The translations under genes were made by a program, and so were the position numbers. A DNA stretch of 64,000 bases from Vibrio chagasii (lineage in GTDB: Bacteria > Pseudomonadota > Gammaproteobacteria > Enterobacterales > Vibrionaceae). The first letter of the stretch is position 1, and the number at the start of each line of letters is the position of its first letter. The stretch covers positions 682,001-746,000 of the forward strand of contig CP090852.1 in assembly GCA_041879415.1 (NCBI GenBank), read 5' to 3'. Under the pieces are notes generated by a model. The model did not search any database. It saw only the letters and a list, made by a program, of their open reading frames with translations, and was not told the origin of the DNA. Below are positions 25,476 to 36,600 of the stretch, in pieces.

Positions 25476-27627
25476 GACGACCTCCTTTCACCACTGAAAC
25501 CGTCTTAAAGCGGCTCGCCCCCTTAGGGACACTTTTCTTCTGTAGCGATAGAATATCTTTGGGTTCACCTTCCGCGACTATCTGACCTTTATCTAACACA
25601 ATCACGCGGTCACACATCATCAAGAAGGAAGATTTATGTGAGCTGATCAGCATAGACGTTTCTCTCGGCATACTTTGCAGTGCATTGAAGAACTGTATTT
25701 CAGCTTGGTTATCTAACGCGCTGGTTGGTTCATCCATGATCAAAAGTTTTGGACAGCGGTAAAGGGCTCTTGCAATCGCGACAGCTTGACGCTGACCACC
25801 TGAGAGCAGTCGACCTCCTTCGCCCACTGGCGTTTCTAAGCCATTACTTAAACGTCCCATATAGCCATTCAAACCCGATTGCTGCAGTGCACGTCTTAAC
25901 TTCTCTTCGTCAACGTTGGTCGCGCCTAGGGTGACGTTGTCGTATACGCTACCAAAGATAAGGTTGGTGCTTTGCCCTACCCAACCCATACCACTTCGTA
26001 AGACACTGGTCGGCCAAAGCTGTCCATCAATTTCTTGATAGAACGCTTGCCCTGTCGTGGGTAGATACTGGCGAGCAACAATCGATAATAATGTGGTTTT
26101 ACCGGCACCTGCAGCACCAATCACACCCACTCTCTCACCCGGTTTGATCTCTAGTGAGATGTCCTTCAATACAGGGCTTTGTGTCTCTGGGTAAGTGAAA
26201 GTCACTTCATCAAGCCTCACTCCACCATCAAAGTCGCCCTTGTCTATCACTTGGTGTTTCGACTCTTCCTGAGGTAACTCCATAATCTGGTTCAAGCCTT
26301 CAACCGCCGAACGGGTTTGCTGAAACCTCAACATGAGAAGAGAAAGTTGATTAACCGAACTCGCGGCTCTGCCACTCAACATCACGACAGCAATTAAACC
26401 ACCCATGCTGAGCAGGCCCTCGGAGATCTGATACACGCCGAAGATAATGAGTGTGATAGTGACAATCTGCTGACTCGATTGAATGGAATGGGTCACGATA
26501 TTTGAATAGTGGCGAGACTGAGTCTGCCATTGAGATAGCGAGGAGATCGTCTGCTCCCAACGCTTTTGAGTAATGCCTTCCGCGTTGTTCTGCTTGATAT
26601 CGGGAAGTGTTGTCAAACAATCGAACAGCTGTGCTTGCCTTTGTGTCGATAGACGCGCGGTTTCATCAAATGTTTTTTCTACTTTGCCCTTCATGGCAAT
26701 GCTGAGCACGACCAGCACAAGCATGATAGCAACTGGAATGAACATCATCGCACCGCCGAGCCAACCGATAAGCAAAAGGAATAGCAAAGTAAACGGTAAG
26801 TCGACCAGCGTGACCAAAGAAATGGAAGTGAAGAAATCTTTTACGCTATCGAAATCTTGAAGCTGCCTTGCGAATGCACCTACCGATTGCGGTCGGTTTT
26901 CGAGTTTCATTCCGAGGACTTTTGAGAACAACTGAGAAGACAGCTTGTTGTCTATATAGCGGCCCGCCATATCAGTCACAGAGCTTCGTGAACTTCTCAA
27001 TACCCAATCAAAAACAACGACAATACCAACGCCTGCGGCCAACACCCAAAGCGTGTTGAACGCCTGGTTTGGTACCACACGGTCATACACGTTCATGGTA
27101 AAGAGTGGAACGACTAGCGCCAATACGTTGATCAAGAACGAAGCGATAAACAGGTCTCGGTACCAAGGTTTCACTTCTTTAACTACTCGCCACAACCAGC
27201 GCGTGTTTGATTTACTTTCACTGCGTTCGTGCGATTGAACACGAGCATCATCGAGAGCTTGAGCGCCAACTTGCCAAACATAAGGTTCGACTTGTGCAAC
27301 CAACTCTTTTAACGAGATAGTCTGGCTGGAGTTAGATTCACAATCTAAAACCTCAAAATCATCAACAGCGCCTTGGGTAACAACTACGGGAGCTCCTGTC
27401 GCTGATTTTACAGCAACAACCGGAAACTGACATTGCGTCAGTAATTCTTTCTTTACATGACTCAGAGTCAAGCCTGATTTCTCAATCGCTCTTGGGAAAA
27501 GGGACTCATTAAGCCTTCCTTGGTCTAAAGGTAGGCCAGACACTATTTTGGACGGGTGGCTACGCAGATTAAAATGCTCGCATAACCACTCCACACAACC
27601 TAGCCAGCTGTCTTTTTGTTCTACCAA
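25468..27627 (-). CDS. Type I secretion ABC exporter (LapB-like)
   Basis: Inner-membrane ATPase/permease of 719 aa that drives adhesin export. Residues 1-125 are a C39-like domain lacking the catalytic Cys-His arrangement, as in exporters that do not cleave their substrate. Six membrane helices span about 155-440. The nucleotide-binding domain has Walker A GAAGAGKTTL (about 500), signature LSGGQRQAV and Walker B LLIMDEPTSALD followed by the H-loop SSHKSS. The gene starts 34 bp after the giant adhesin, its presumed substrate. Confidence 0.95.
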   Translation of the reverse strand: MVEQKDSWLGCVEWLCEHFNLRSHPSKIVSGLPLDQGRLNESLFPRAIEKSGLTLSHVKKELLTQCQFPVVAVKSATGAPVVVTQGAVDDFEVLDCESNSSQTISLKELVAQVEPYVWQVGAQALDDARVQSHERSESKSNTRWLWRVVKEVKPWYRDLFIASFLINVLALVVPLFTMNVYDRVVPNQAFNTLWVLAAGVGIVVVFDWVLRSSRSSVTDMAGRYIDNKLSSQLFSKVLGMKLENRPQSVGAFARQLQDFDSVKDFFTSISLVTLVDLPFTLLFLLLIGWLGGAMMFIPVAIMLVLVVLSIAMKGKVEKTFDETARLSTQRQAQLFDCLTTLPDIKQNNAEGITQKRWEQTISSLSQWQTQSRHYSNIVTHSIQSSQQIVTITLIIFGVYQISEGLLSMGGLIAVVMLSGRAASSVNQLSLLMLRFQQTRSAVEGLNQIMELPQEESKHQVIDKGDFDGGVRLDEVTFTYPETQSPVLKDISLEIKPGERVGVIGAAGAGKTTLLSIVARQYLPTTGQAFYQEIDGQLWPTSVLRSGMGWVGQSTNLIFGSVYDNVTLGATNVDEEKLRRALQQSGLNGYMGRLSNGLETPVGEGGRLLSGGQRQAVAIARALYRCPKLLIMDEPTSALDNQAEIQFFNALQSMPRETSMLISSHKSSFLMMCDRVIVLDKGQIVAEGEPKDILSLQKKSVPKGASRFKTVSVVKGGRHE

Positions 27628-27661
27628 TCTAAAACTTCCTTTTATAGACTGTACATCTAAC

Positions 27662-30600
27662 TTACAGCGTTAAATTATTGTCTTCTATCATTTTTTGTAA
27701 AATTTGTGCTTCTAATGCACTGCTGCTATCACCCTGATACAAATCATCATACGTAACATCGGCGAGCAAGATATTTTGTTGGACGTCATCGTCTCCATTG
27801 GCCTTGATGGAAATCGTTACGCCTTCCGCTGATTCTTCTAGATCGAGGTACTGTGTCGCACCAATGCCCGTCGCGATACCTAAGCCACCCAGGATACCTG
27901 ACAAATCGATCGCATCCGTGTCTGGTGAGGCATCAAAATCTTGAACCACATCGAAGCTCGGCGCATCTGCACTGCCTAAACCTGAAGATTCAAATACAAA
28001 GCTATCCGAGCCTGTACCACCAATTAGCAAATCATTGTCGTCTGTGGCGGTAATCGTAGAGTCACCTTCAGCCACAAACTCAACCGATACGGTTTGTGGG
28101 AGACCAACCGCTTGGTTATTGCCGATTTCTGCTGATGGCTCAATTGTTAGATCAAATTGATCACCACTGTTGTAGCCGCCGGTAATCGCTAAATTAGGCA
28201 CATCCGCTAATTCCACGACATACTGACCATCGACCATAGAACCATGCGAGAAAGTTAAACCTGCTGGAATATCGTAGATGGTAATAAAACCCTCCTCAGA
28301 ATCGGCAGGGTTAACGAGAGAAAGGTCTAAACCAAGAGGAATAATGCCGCTCGCTTCAGCGACAATTGATGGGTATTCAAGGCTTAGCAACGGAGCATCG
28401 GGCTCTGGTGTAATCACCAAGGTCATATCTTGTGAACTTGGTTCGCCAGTATCTGTGACCAAATTACCAAGCACCGTATTTTGGTCAACCGTTTGACCAG
28501 TGATCGTAATATCGAGGTTGCCCCAAGCGTCGCCAGCAAAGAACTCAAGCTCATCAACAGAACTTGCTTTGACGAGGATCGAAGCTTGTATAATGCCGCC
28601 AACATTAGTGAAAGAGCTTGTTTCAGAACCAATACGAATTCTATCAAGCCCAGTTAAACCCGAAGGGTCCGAAGTCCCATTCACCGTGACTGTAATTAAT
28701 AAGAACTCATCACTGTTGGTCTCGAAACTATTCGCATCCAGTGGAATAACAATGCCTTCATCTTCACTGCCTGTCATCTGTTCAGGTAAGTCGAAGAATT
28801 CCACCTTATCACCAATTGGGTTCACACCTACGGTAAAGTCAGATTCGGTATAGCGGATTTCAGTGGTACCGATTTCTTGAGTGATTGCCTCAAGCACCAA
28901 ATTCATGTCTCCACTGAAATCTCTTGGCGGCATAATGACCAAGTTCGCAAGTTGGCTTGGATCTAATTGCCACTCATAAGTAGGGTTTCCATTGAAGGTG
29001 CCGCCATCTGCACCGTTGTTTGGAACCAACTCATAAGAGTCTCCCACTTTTATCGCAACGATAGCTCCTTCAGGTACACCTTTTAATGCCAAAGACATGT
29101 TCTCAGAACCATCCTGGTCAATCAGTTCTGCACTGAGTGAGGACAATGAAATATAAGTGTCTTCATCACCAATAATGTCTTGTGTGACTAAATTCGCCTC
29201 ATCCGCGACTGGCTCAACCGTGATAGTCACAACCGTGGTTTTATCTTGCGTATCGGTTTCAGTGACACAATCCGCTTCATCAGTAATGTTGGCTGTCACA
29301 GTCAGGGTAATTTCGCCACTATAATGTTCAGGAGGCGTGACTAAGACATCACTCAATCGGCTAGGGTCTGTAACCGTCCATGTACCGTTGCCATTATCAA
29401 CCAACAAACCTGTATCTGAAGGACTTTCCGACAGCGTACCGCCGTTTGATACCGTGATGGTCAAAGAGTTAACGGTCTCTTTACCGGTCGCACTATTACC
29501 CTCACCAGTGATTAACTGACCGTCTTCGACACTGTCACCCAACACAAGCTCAAGGTTAAGATCTGTCGCTGTATCTTCTTGAATTGTCGTGGAGTCAGCT
29601 TCCACCGTAATGTCATCAACAACAGGCAAAACTTGAATGCTAATTGTCTGTTCTGTGGTGACGGTCTGACCGTTACATGGCGAGGTCTCAATGGTCTCTA
29701 TCGTAAAGTCGATACAACCAGCAAAGTCTTCATCCAATCCGGTTAGGGTTAGCTTTGACAAGCCATCAGCAGTAATCGAGTAACCAACAATTTCACCTGA
29801 TGCGTCGTATTCTGCAATCACACCATCACCAGAAATTTCTACGCCTTCTGGTAGTGAGTCTGCTGGAATGTAGAAAGAAATTTCGTTGTCAGGGTCACTC
29901 GCTACATCGGTATTTAGCAAGCCCGTTAAGTCGATATCTTCACCTTCGGGAGTCTTAATCTCGCCATCAGGTTGGATTGGGCTAGGTGGCCCCACAGGGT
30001 CACAAGAGCCTCCACCGCCATCATGTCCGGTAATCTGAATTTGAAATGAGGTATTAATGTACTTAGAGTCTTCGCCATCAATAACACGAGCTCGCACAAC
30101 GATATCTAGAACTGGTGTATCATTCGGGCTAGAGATTGTCATACCACTCAAGATTTCTTGAGCCAGTTCTTGAATAGAATCACTCGTCAGCCCATTAGCC
30201 GAGATAATCCAGTTCCCTGAACCGTCTTGGGCTGCACCATTAGGGTGATCGATAATCAAAGAATAGCCATCAGGCACGTCGATCAAGATGTAATCTAAGT
30301 ACTCTGAGCCATCGATATCAGCATCAACAAAAGTGACTGCGTCCGATACGTTGACTGGTGAGCCATCATCGCTGATGTATATTTGCCCAGAACTTTCTAA
30401 ACGAGTATCTAATTCAACTCTCGCATCGACAGTGACACTGATTGTGCCTGAAATGTCTTTTACATCCGTTGCCCCTGTTGACGAGGTGTCAGTCACTTCA
30501 TAGGTAATTGGTATTGTGAATGTGCCACTCAAATCTTCGGTTGCGGTTACCGACAACCTGCCACTGTTTAAAAGCTCTGAAAGGGTTGGCGTTGTGCTAT

Positions 30601-33600
30601 CTAATAGACTCTCTAGATCTAAACCTGAAGCAGGTACTTCAATTACACTGCCATCAAAGTAAAGAGTCAGATCAGCCGGAAGACTGTCAATGACATACCC
30701 CGTCAAGGACTCACTGCCATCCACATCTTGATTCACAGATGGCTCTAGGTTCAAGCCTATTTGGCTGTCTTCGATACCTTGAGTGCTAACGACTTGGCCA
30801 TCTTCTTGATCAACGACAGGTGCTAGCTCTACCTTTAAGGTCATCGGAAATTCGCCCGAATCACCATCTGGTTCCGTTGAGATAGCAATGACTGTGAGCT
30901 CTAATTCACCACTGAAGTCAGGAACTGGCTTAAGGTATAAGTCATTGAGTTGTGCGTTAGAAACTTGGAAGACAGGCCCTGTAATGTCATCAATGTACGC
31001 AATCGTCAGCGATACTGGCTCTCCCAACGCATCCACCAGCAAAGTACCTTCAGGGATGTTGGTAAGCAGTACGTTAATCTCTTCTGAAACATCGTCGTCC
31101 GAAGTTTGGACCACAAAATCCAGTCGAATCAAACCATCTTCGTTAAGCACAGATTGGTTACTGATAACTTTAGTATTGCTATCGTACTCCCAGTGCGCGT
31201 TGCCTCCGTCTACAACGACCGGCTCATCCACCACACCTTTAAGGAAAATATTGATGGTTTCAGTGTCGCTAACCGCCGTCAAATTAATAGGCGCTAGCGA
31301 GTCAATGGTCGACTCATAAGAAACAGCCGTTACCTTAATGTATAGGTCTTCTGTAAATGAACTGATGTCTTCTTTAGGTATTAGATAAGCAGTACCGTTC
31401 TCAATAGCTTCAGCGGACACCAGATATGTGTTAGGACCAATTAGATCAAATAACCCACCTTGAATTGACCAACCGTCTTGTACTTCAATTTGATAACTTA
31501 AGGATTCAGAATCATCGGTATCAGTCAGCGATCCACTGATTACGTTCTTCAGGAAAATGTTCTCATCTTCCAAACCTTTGTAATCTTTGACAGATAGAAT
31601 TGGTTTATCCGCATCAGGAGAGATCTCTACGATGACAGTATGAACATTATCAGCCGTTTTATCGGCAGGGTCAGCGAAGGAGTTTCCGGATTCAGTGGCA
31701 ATCGCAGTAATTTCGAATTCAAATCGACCCGCTAAGTTTTCATCAGCTCTGATTTCCATTTTGTCGATTTGATTCTGAGTGTACTCCTTACCCTCTTTAA
31801 CGGAATTTCCATCCAAGGTGATATTCAGACCATCAGGAATGCCACTTATCGTATAAGTCAGCGTTTCCGACGAATCTTGATCAACGAGTTGAGCGGTAAT
31901 ATCAAGCTTAATAGGGTCGGCGTCATCTTCCACAGATTGATAAGTGAAGACCGAGTCAGACCAATCCGGTGCGTCGGCTACAGGTAAAACAGAAACAGCA
32001 ATATCAGCGGTGAGCTCTTTTGGTACAGTGTCGGTACTAATGATGGCATTGATTGCCAAAATAACCGTCGAAGTAGTATTAGACTCATGAAGCGCTGGAC
32101 GATAGGTTAACTGCCCATTAGGACCCGTAAACTGACTATCAATCATCGTCAGCTGGCTTCCTGATAAGGTGACCTTGCCGTCGACAACTTGAAGCAATAC
32201 TCCATCAAGATACAAGCTACCGCCATTCAATGATGCTTCGGAGAACTCGATAGCGGTAACAGTTTCACTTTGGTCAATATCACCCGTTGAAACACTAACG
32301 ACAATTATTGCATCGTTATCTTCTGTGGTTTCCGAATCTTCATAACGAATAAAACCTTCGTTATCGTCCAGTACAAGCTCTGCGTTACTAACGACTTCAT
32401 CGCCATCCGCATCTCGCACCAAATAATCAATGTCATCAATGATCTTTGGATCATTTGGATCAGTCGTTACATTAGGATTCGTAGTGAGCTGGTAGCTACC
32501 ATCAGGTGAAAGCGTAAACTGGCCGTAAATTGACCCGTTGTCATAATCATTAATCAATTCGATCGTGATTGGCGTACCTGCGCTATCAAACGTATAAGTG
32601 ACATTACGATAAGTGACGCTAATGATTTCTGCACCGTCGGCGCCTGCATATTCTTCGGTTAAGAATTGCCCAGTAAGGTTATCACCCTCAACCATTTCAA
32701 TAGATCCATCTCGAGCAGTCGGCACATCATCTTTTACGTTGACGGAATAAGTGGCAGGATCTGAGCTGTCTCCATCCGCATCGTTCACCACCAACTCGAA
32801 ATTAAGAGCTAAGTTATTCTCGCCATTATTACCATATGCATGATCTAGTGGTGCATAGAGCTCAAACTCAGTGGTCCCGTCAGTATTAAAACGAATTCTA
32901 AATACGTTATTGCCGTCAGTGTCTTGCCCATAATACCAACCATCAGAATCAACAGTTTGAAGGGATATCGCTTTACCGGCACTGGTGTAGCCAAGTGAAT
33001 CAAAAGCAGCGGTGTTGACCGTGACAGAAACAACATCATCGGAGCCTTCAATAATACCTAAAGATGGGCTGCTATCTTCTACTCCAACTTGCTGACCATC
33101 TCCTAGCAAGCCATCTTCATCAACCGAGATGCTTCCAATGACTGAAATTTCAGGATCTTTACCGTCATAGATTTTTATATCAGACGCTTGCGTGTCTCTC
33201 GAACCATCGGAGTCAATGGTGACTATCGAAGCTGGAATCGTCAGCTCGGTGTCTTTAGAACCTGAGCCATGATCAATGGACTGATAAAGCTCGATAACGA
33301 CATCAACGTTTGTTGAACCATTGGCTTCAAGGCTGAAGCTATCTGGTAATTTAATTCTGAAAACAGCATCGCCATTACCAAGAACCGCATCAAAGGTACC
33401 ATTACCGTTATCACGCCAAGTCAGTGCTTCACCATTGCTGGTTACTGCTACACCATCGCTATCAAGAACAGCTTGGCCCGTGGTCACATCCAAACCTAAG
33501 AAAACCAGCGGGTCATTCCCTGCGGTCACGGCTAAGCTCACGTTAGCTGTTGAACCAACTCCCGATGGAGTACTATCAGCCACAGGAATTTCACTCAGTT

Positions 33601-36600
33601 CAACCGTTCCTGAACCAATCGTTGGCTCACCGCCATCAGTCACTGATACATTCAAGGTTAATTTAGTTTCATCGTTGTCATCATCTCTAGCGGTAACAAC
33701 AAATGGAATTTGGTCCGTAGGAGAGCTTTGATCCAAGCCTTTGTTTAGAACAAATGTGTAGGTGACATTAGAGTCGACTTGGCTGTCGGTTTGAGGGAAA
33801 CTCAGCGTAAAAGCAACGTTCTCGGCACTGACAGAACCAACGTAACCGGTAAGTAAGTTTCCGTTCGGTGAGATAGTGTAGACAATCTGTTCGCCTCCAC
33901 TAAATAACAAGGGTTGATCGGCTAAATTGAAGAAAAGTGCTCCCTCGTAATCACTACCTAAATTGAGGCTGAAAACACCAGTGCTTGTCGTTGCACCACT
34001 TGAGAGGTCAGATTCATCAACCGCAGCATCACTGACAGATACTAATATAGGGTCAGAGCCATCTTTCACAATCCATTCGAATCGCCCTTCCCCTAATGGT
34101 GTTCCATCAAGGTCATTACCTTCAATGATCATTGGCAGAGTAAAAGAGTCTTTAACCAATTCGTGGTTAAGTGGTTTATTCAACACGAGCGTGACATTAG
34201 CTAAAACATCATCACCGCTTGAAGTTGCAGAAAGCGTCAGTGTAAAGATCGTCTCACCACTTACTTGAGCGGTAATAACTTTCCCATCGCCAGACAGCGT
34301 GTAAGACAGTGGAAAGAGAATTTCACTCGTTGTCAGGTTCAAAGCATCAAGCAGGTTGAGGGTATCAGCATTAAACACTAATGAATCAGGGTCAGGATTG
34401 TCAGATTCACCTAAAACTGTGAATTGTCCTACAACGGTTTGTACACCTTCCGAAACATCCGTTTCAGTGGTGGTCGCATCCCCATCTAGTATTTGTCCCG
34501 CATCACCATCGAAAATATCGATAACCGCGGTGCCATTTCCGAAGTCGTTACTGCTATCGCCAGCGACATAATTGAAACTGATGTTTTGAGCTACCGTATG
34601 ATCTAAGTTTCTGTTGGCGACAAACGTCCAGTGACCATTTGCAAAGACGGTTAAAACACCTTCATCAAGAGTAAATGAAACTGGAGCGCTGCCTGATATT
34701 GTTTGTGTCGTCCCATCAACTTCAACGCTTCTTATAGTTAACTGGGTATCGAGATCGATGTCGTTATTGAGTACATTGCCAGATACCACTTCACCTTCAA
34801 TAACTTCATAAGATTCATCAAAAATGAGTGGGTCCGAATCTTTAATAACAATAGGCAGATGACCAATAACGAGCTCAGTGGTGCCGTCCGCATCCGTTTG
34901 TAACCCCTCAATAACCAGCGCGGTCTGAATTGAATCTAAACCAGCCTCTTGGTCGATCGCCTTATAGAAGTTGATGTTTACGTTGCTGCCAGAAATAGCC
35001 GCATCAAATACAACTTGACCATCGCTTCGTGTTCCAACCAAGCTTTGCTTGTCAGCCGATACTGCGACAGTAATCGTTAAGTCTTGAGAGGTTAATGACT
35101 CAGCTAGACTTTGATCATCACCAAATGAGAAATCTGCAAAGTCGATACGGATATCGGATGTTTGTGTTTCGTCGCCAAAAATGCCAATGATATTTTCAGA
35201 AAACACCACAGACTCAGGAAGAATAATCGTTGGCATGTCATCGATAGCTTCGTTGCCGACGGTATTGAAAACTTTTGCGTCAATCGTCCATTCAGCAGAC
35301 GAATCAAGGGCAGAAATATCAATATTCTCCACCAACCAGTTGCCCGAAGAATCAACAACGCCTTCAAAGACTAGGATCTGAGTTCCATCGCTTACTTCAA
35401 TGTAAACTGGCAACCCTTCAGCAACATTGGTTGTACCCTGCATGGTGGTAAGTTGGCCGCTACGAAATGCCAAAATACTAAAGCCATCTAGCGTATCAAT
35501 ATCAATAACAGGCGAAACAGTATCAATAACAATGACCCCTGCACTATTTACTGCATTCGCTGGGTTGCCAGCGACATCAATAGTGTCAGCCTCAATGGTA
35601 ATACTGCCATCTGCGAAACTCGTTAAATCGACGCCCTCGACAGACCAAGCACCATTCACAACCGTTGCCGTTAGAACGATAACGTTGGTGGTGCTGTCTG
35701 AAATACGGATATTGACCGTTTGGCCATCCTCAACATTTTGGACGGTACCGAAGAACTTAGCAGACTGAACTTCGAAACTGTTGAGAACACCATCGCCGCC
35801 ATCATCAACACTTGCAGTGATGCTCGCTAACGTATCTTTAATTATGGTGTCAGTCGCTGTCGTTGGGTTCCCTGCAATATCGATGGTGTTAGCAATAACC
35901 GTCAGCTCCCCTTCCGCAAAACTTGAGTAGTCTTGTAGAGTGAGAGTCCATGTACCACCCGATACGATCGTTGTGTATTCTTGCGTGAGGCCTTGGCTAT
36001 CGGTAATGGAAATGCTTATCGTCTGACCATCTTCAACATTGGCAACGGTACCGACTAGCGCTCCGTTGGCAATTTCGAATTGATTGTAGAACTCATCACC
36101 AAAGCCATCAAAATCAACATCGATTGTGGCTAGGGTATCTTTGATTGTAGAGTCATTAGCTGCAATGCTATTGCCAAACTCATCAGCAATCACCGCATCG
36201 ACCTTAAGATCCCCTTCAGCCAATGAAGAGAGATCTACACCGTTTACCACATAGGTTTCATCGCTTGTGGTTGCCGTTGTGGTTACCGTATTACCATTAA
36301 TGTCAGTGATCGTTAGAAGAACGGTGCGCCCGTCTCGAACATCAACAGCGGTCCCCGTTATCGTGACTGAAGGTACTTCGAACTGGTTTTCGTATCCATC
36401 ACCACCATCTAAAATATCAACGGTTAATGCTGCACTCGGTAAAAGTATGTCGAGGTTGCCTTCATTCGATGTTGTGTCGTCTTCAAAGTATTCTGTTGGT
36501 CGAGTATCAAAACCGGCTTCTGCCAGAGTTTCATCTAATGTCGAACGAACGTAAGCAATAAAAGAGGCGCTAGCGCTAGGTTGGTCGTTTGAAGCGCTCG

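Noticed and set aside
33321..33731. Open frame of 136 codons on the plus strand inside the adhesin gene
   Set aside because: Antisense shadow of the adhesin repeats: low-complexity Ser/Pro/Thr composition, no ribosome site. Other plus-strand frames in 27.8-36.8 kb are of the same kind.
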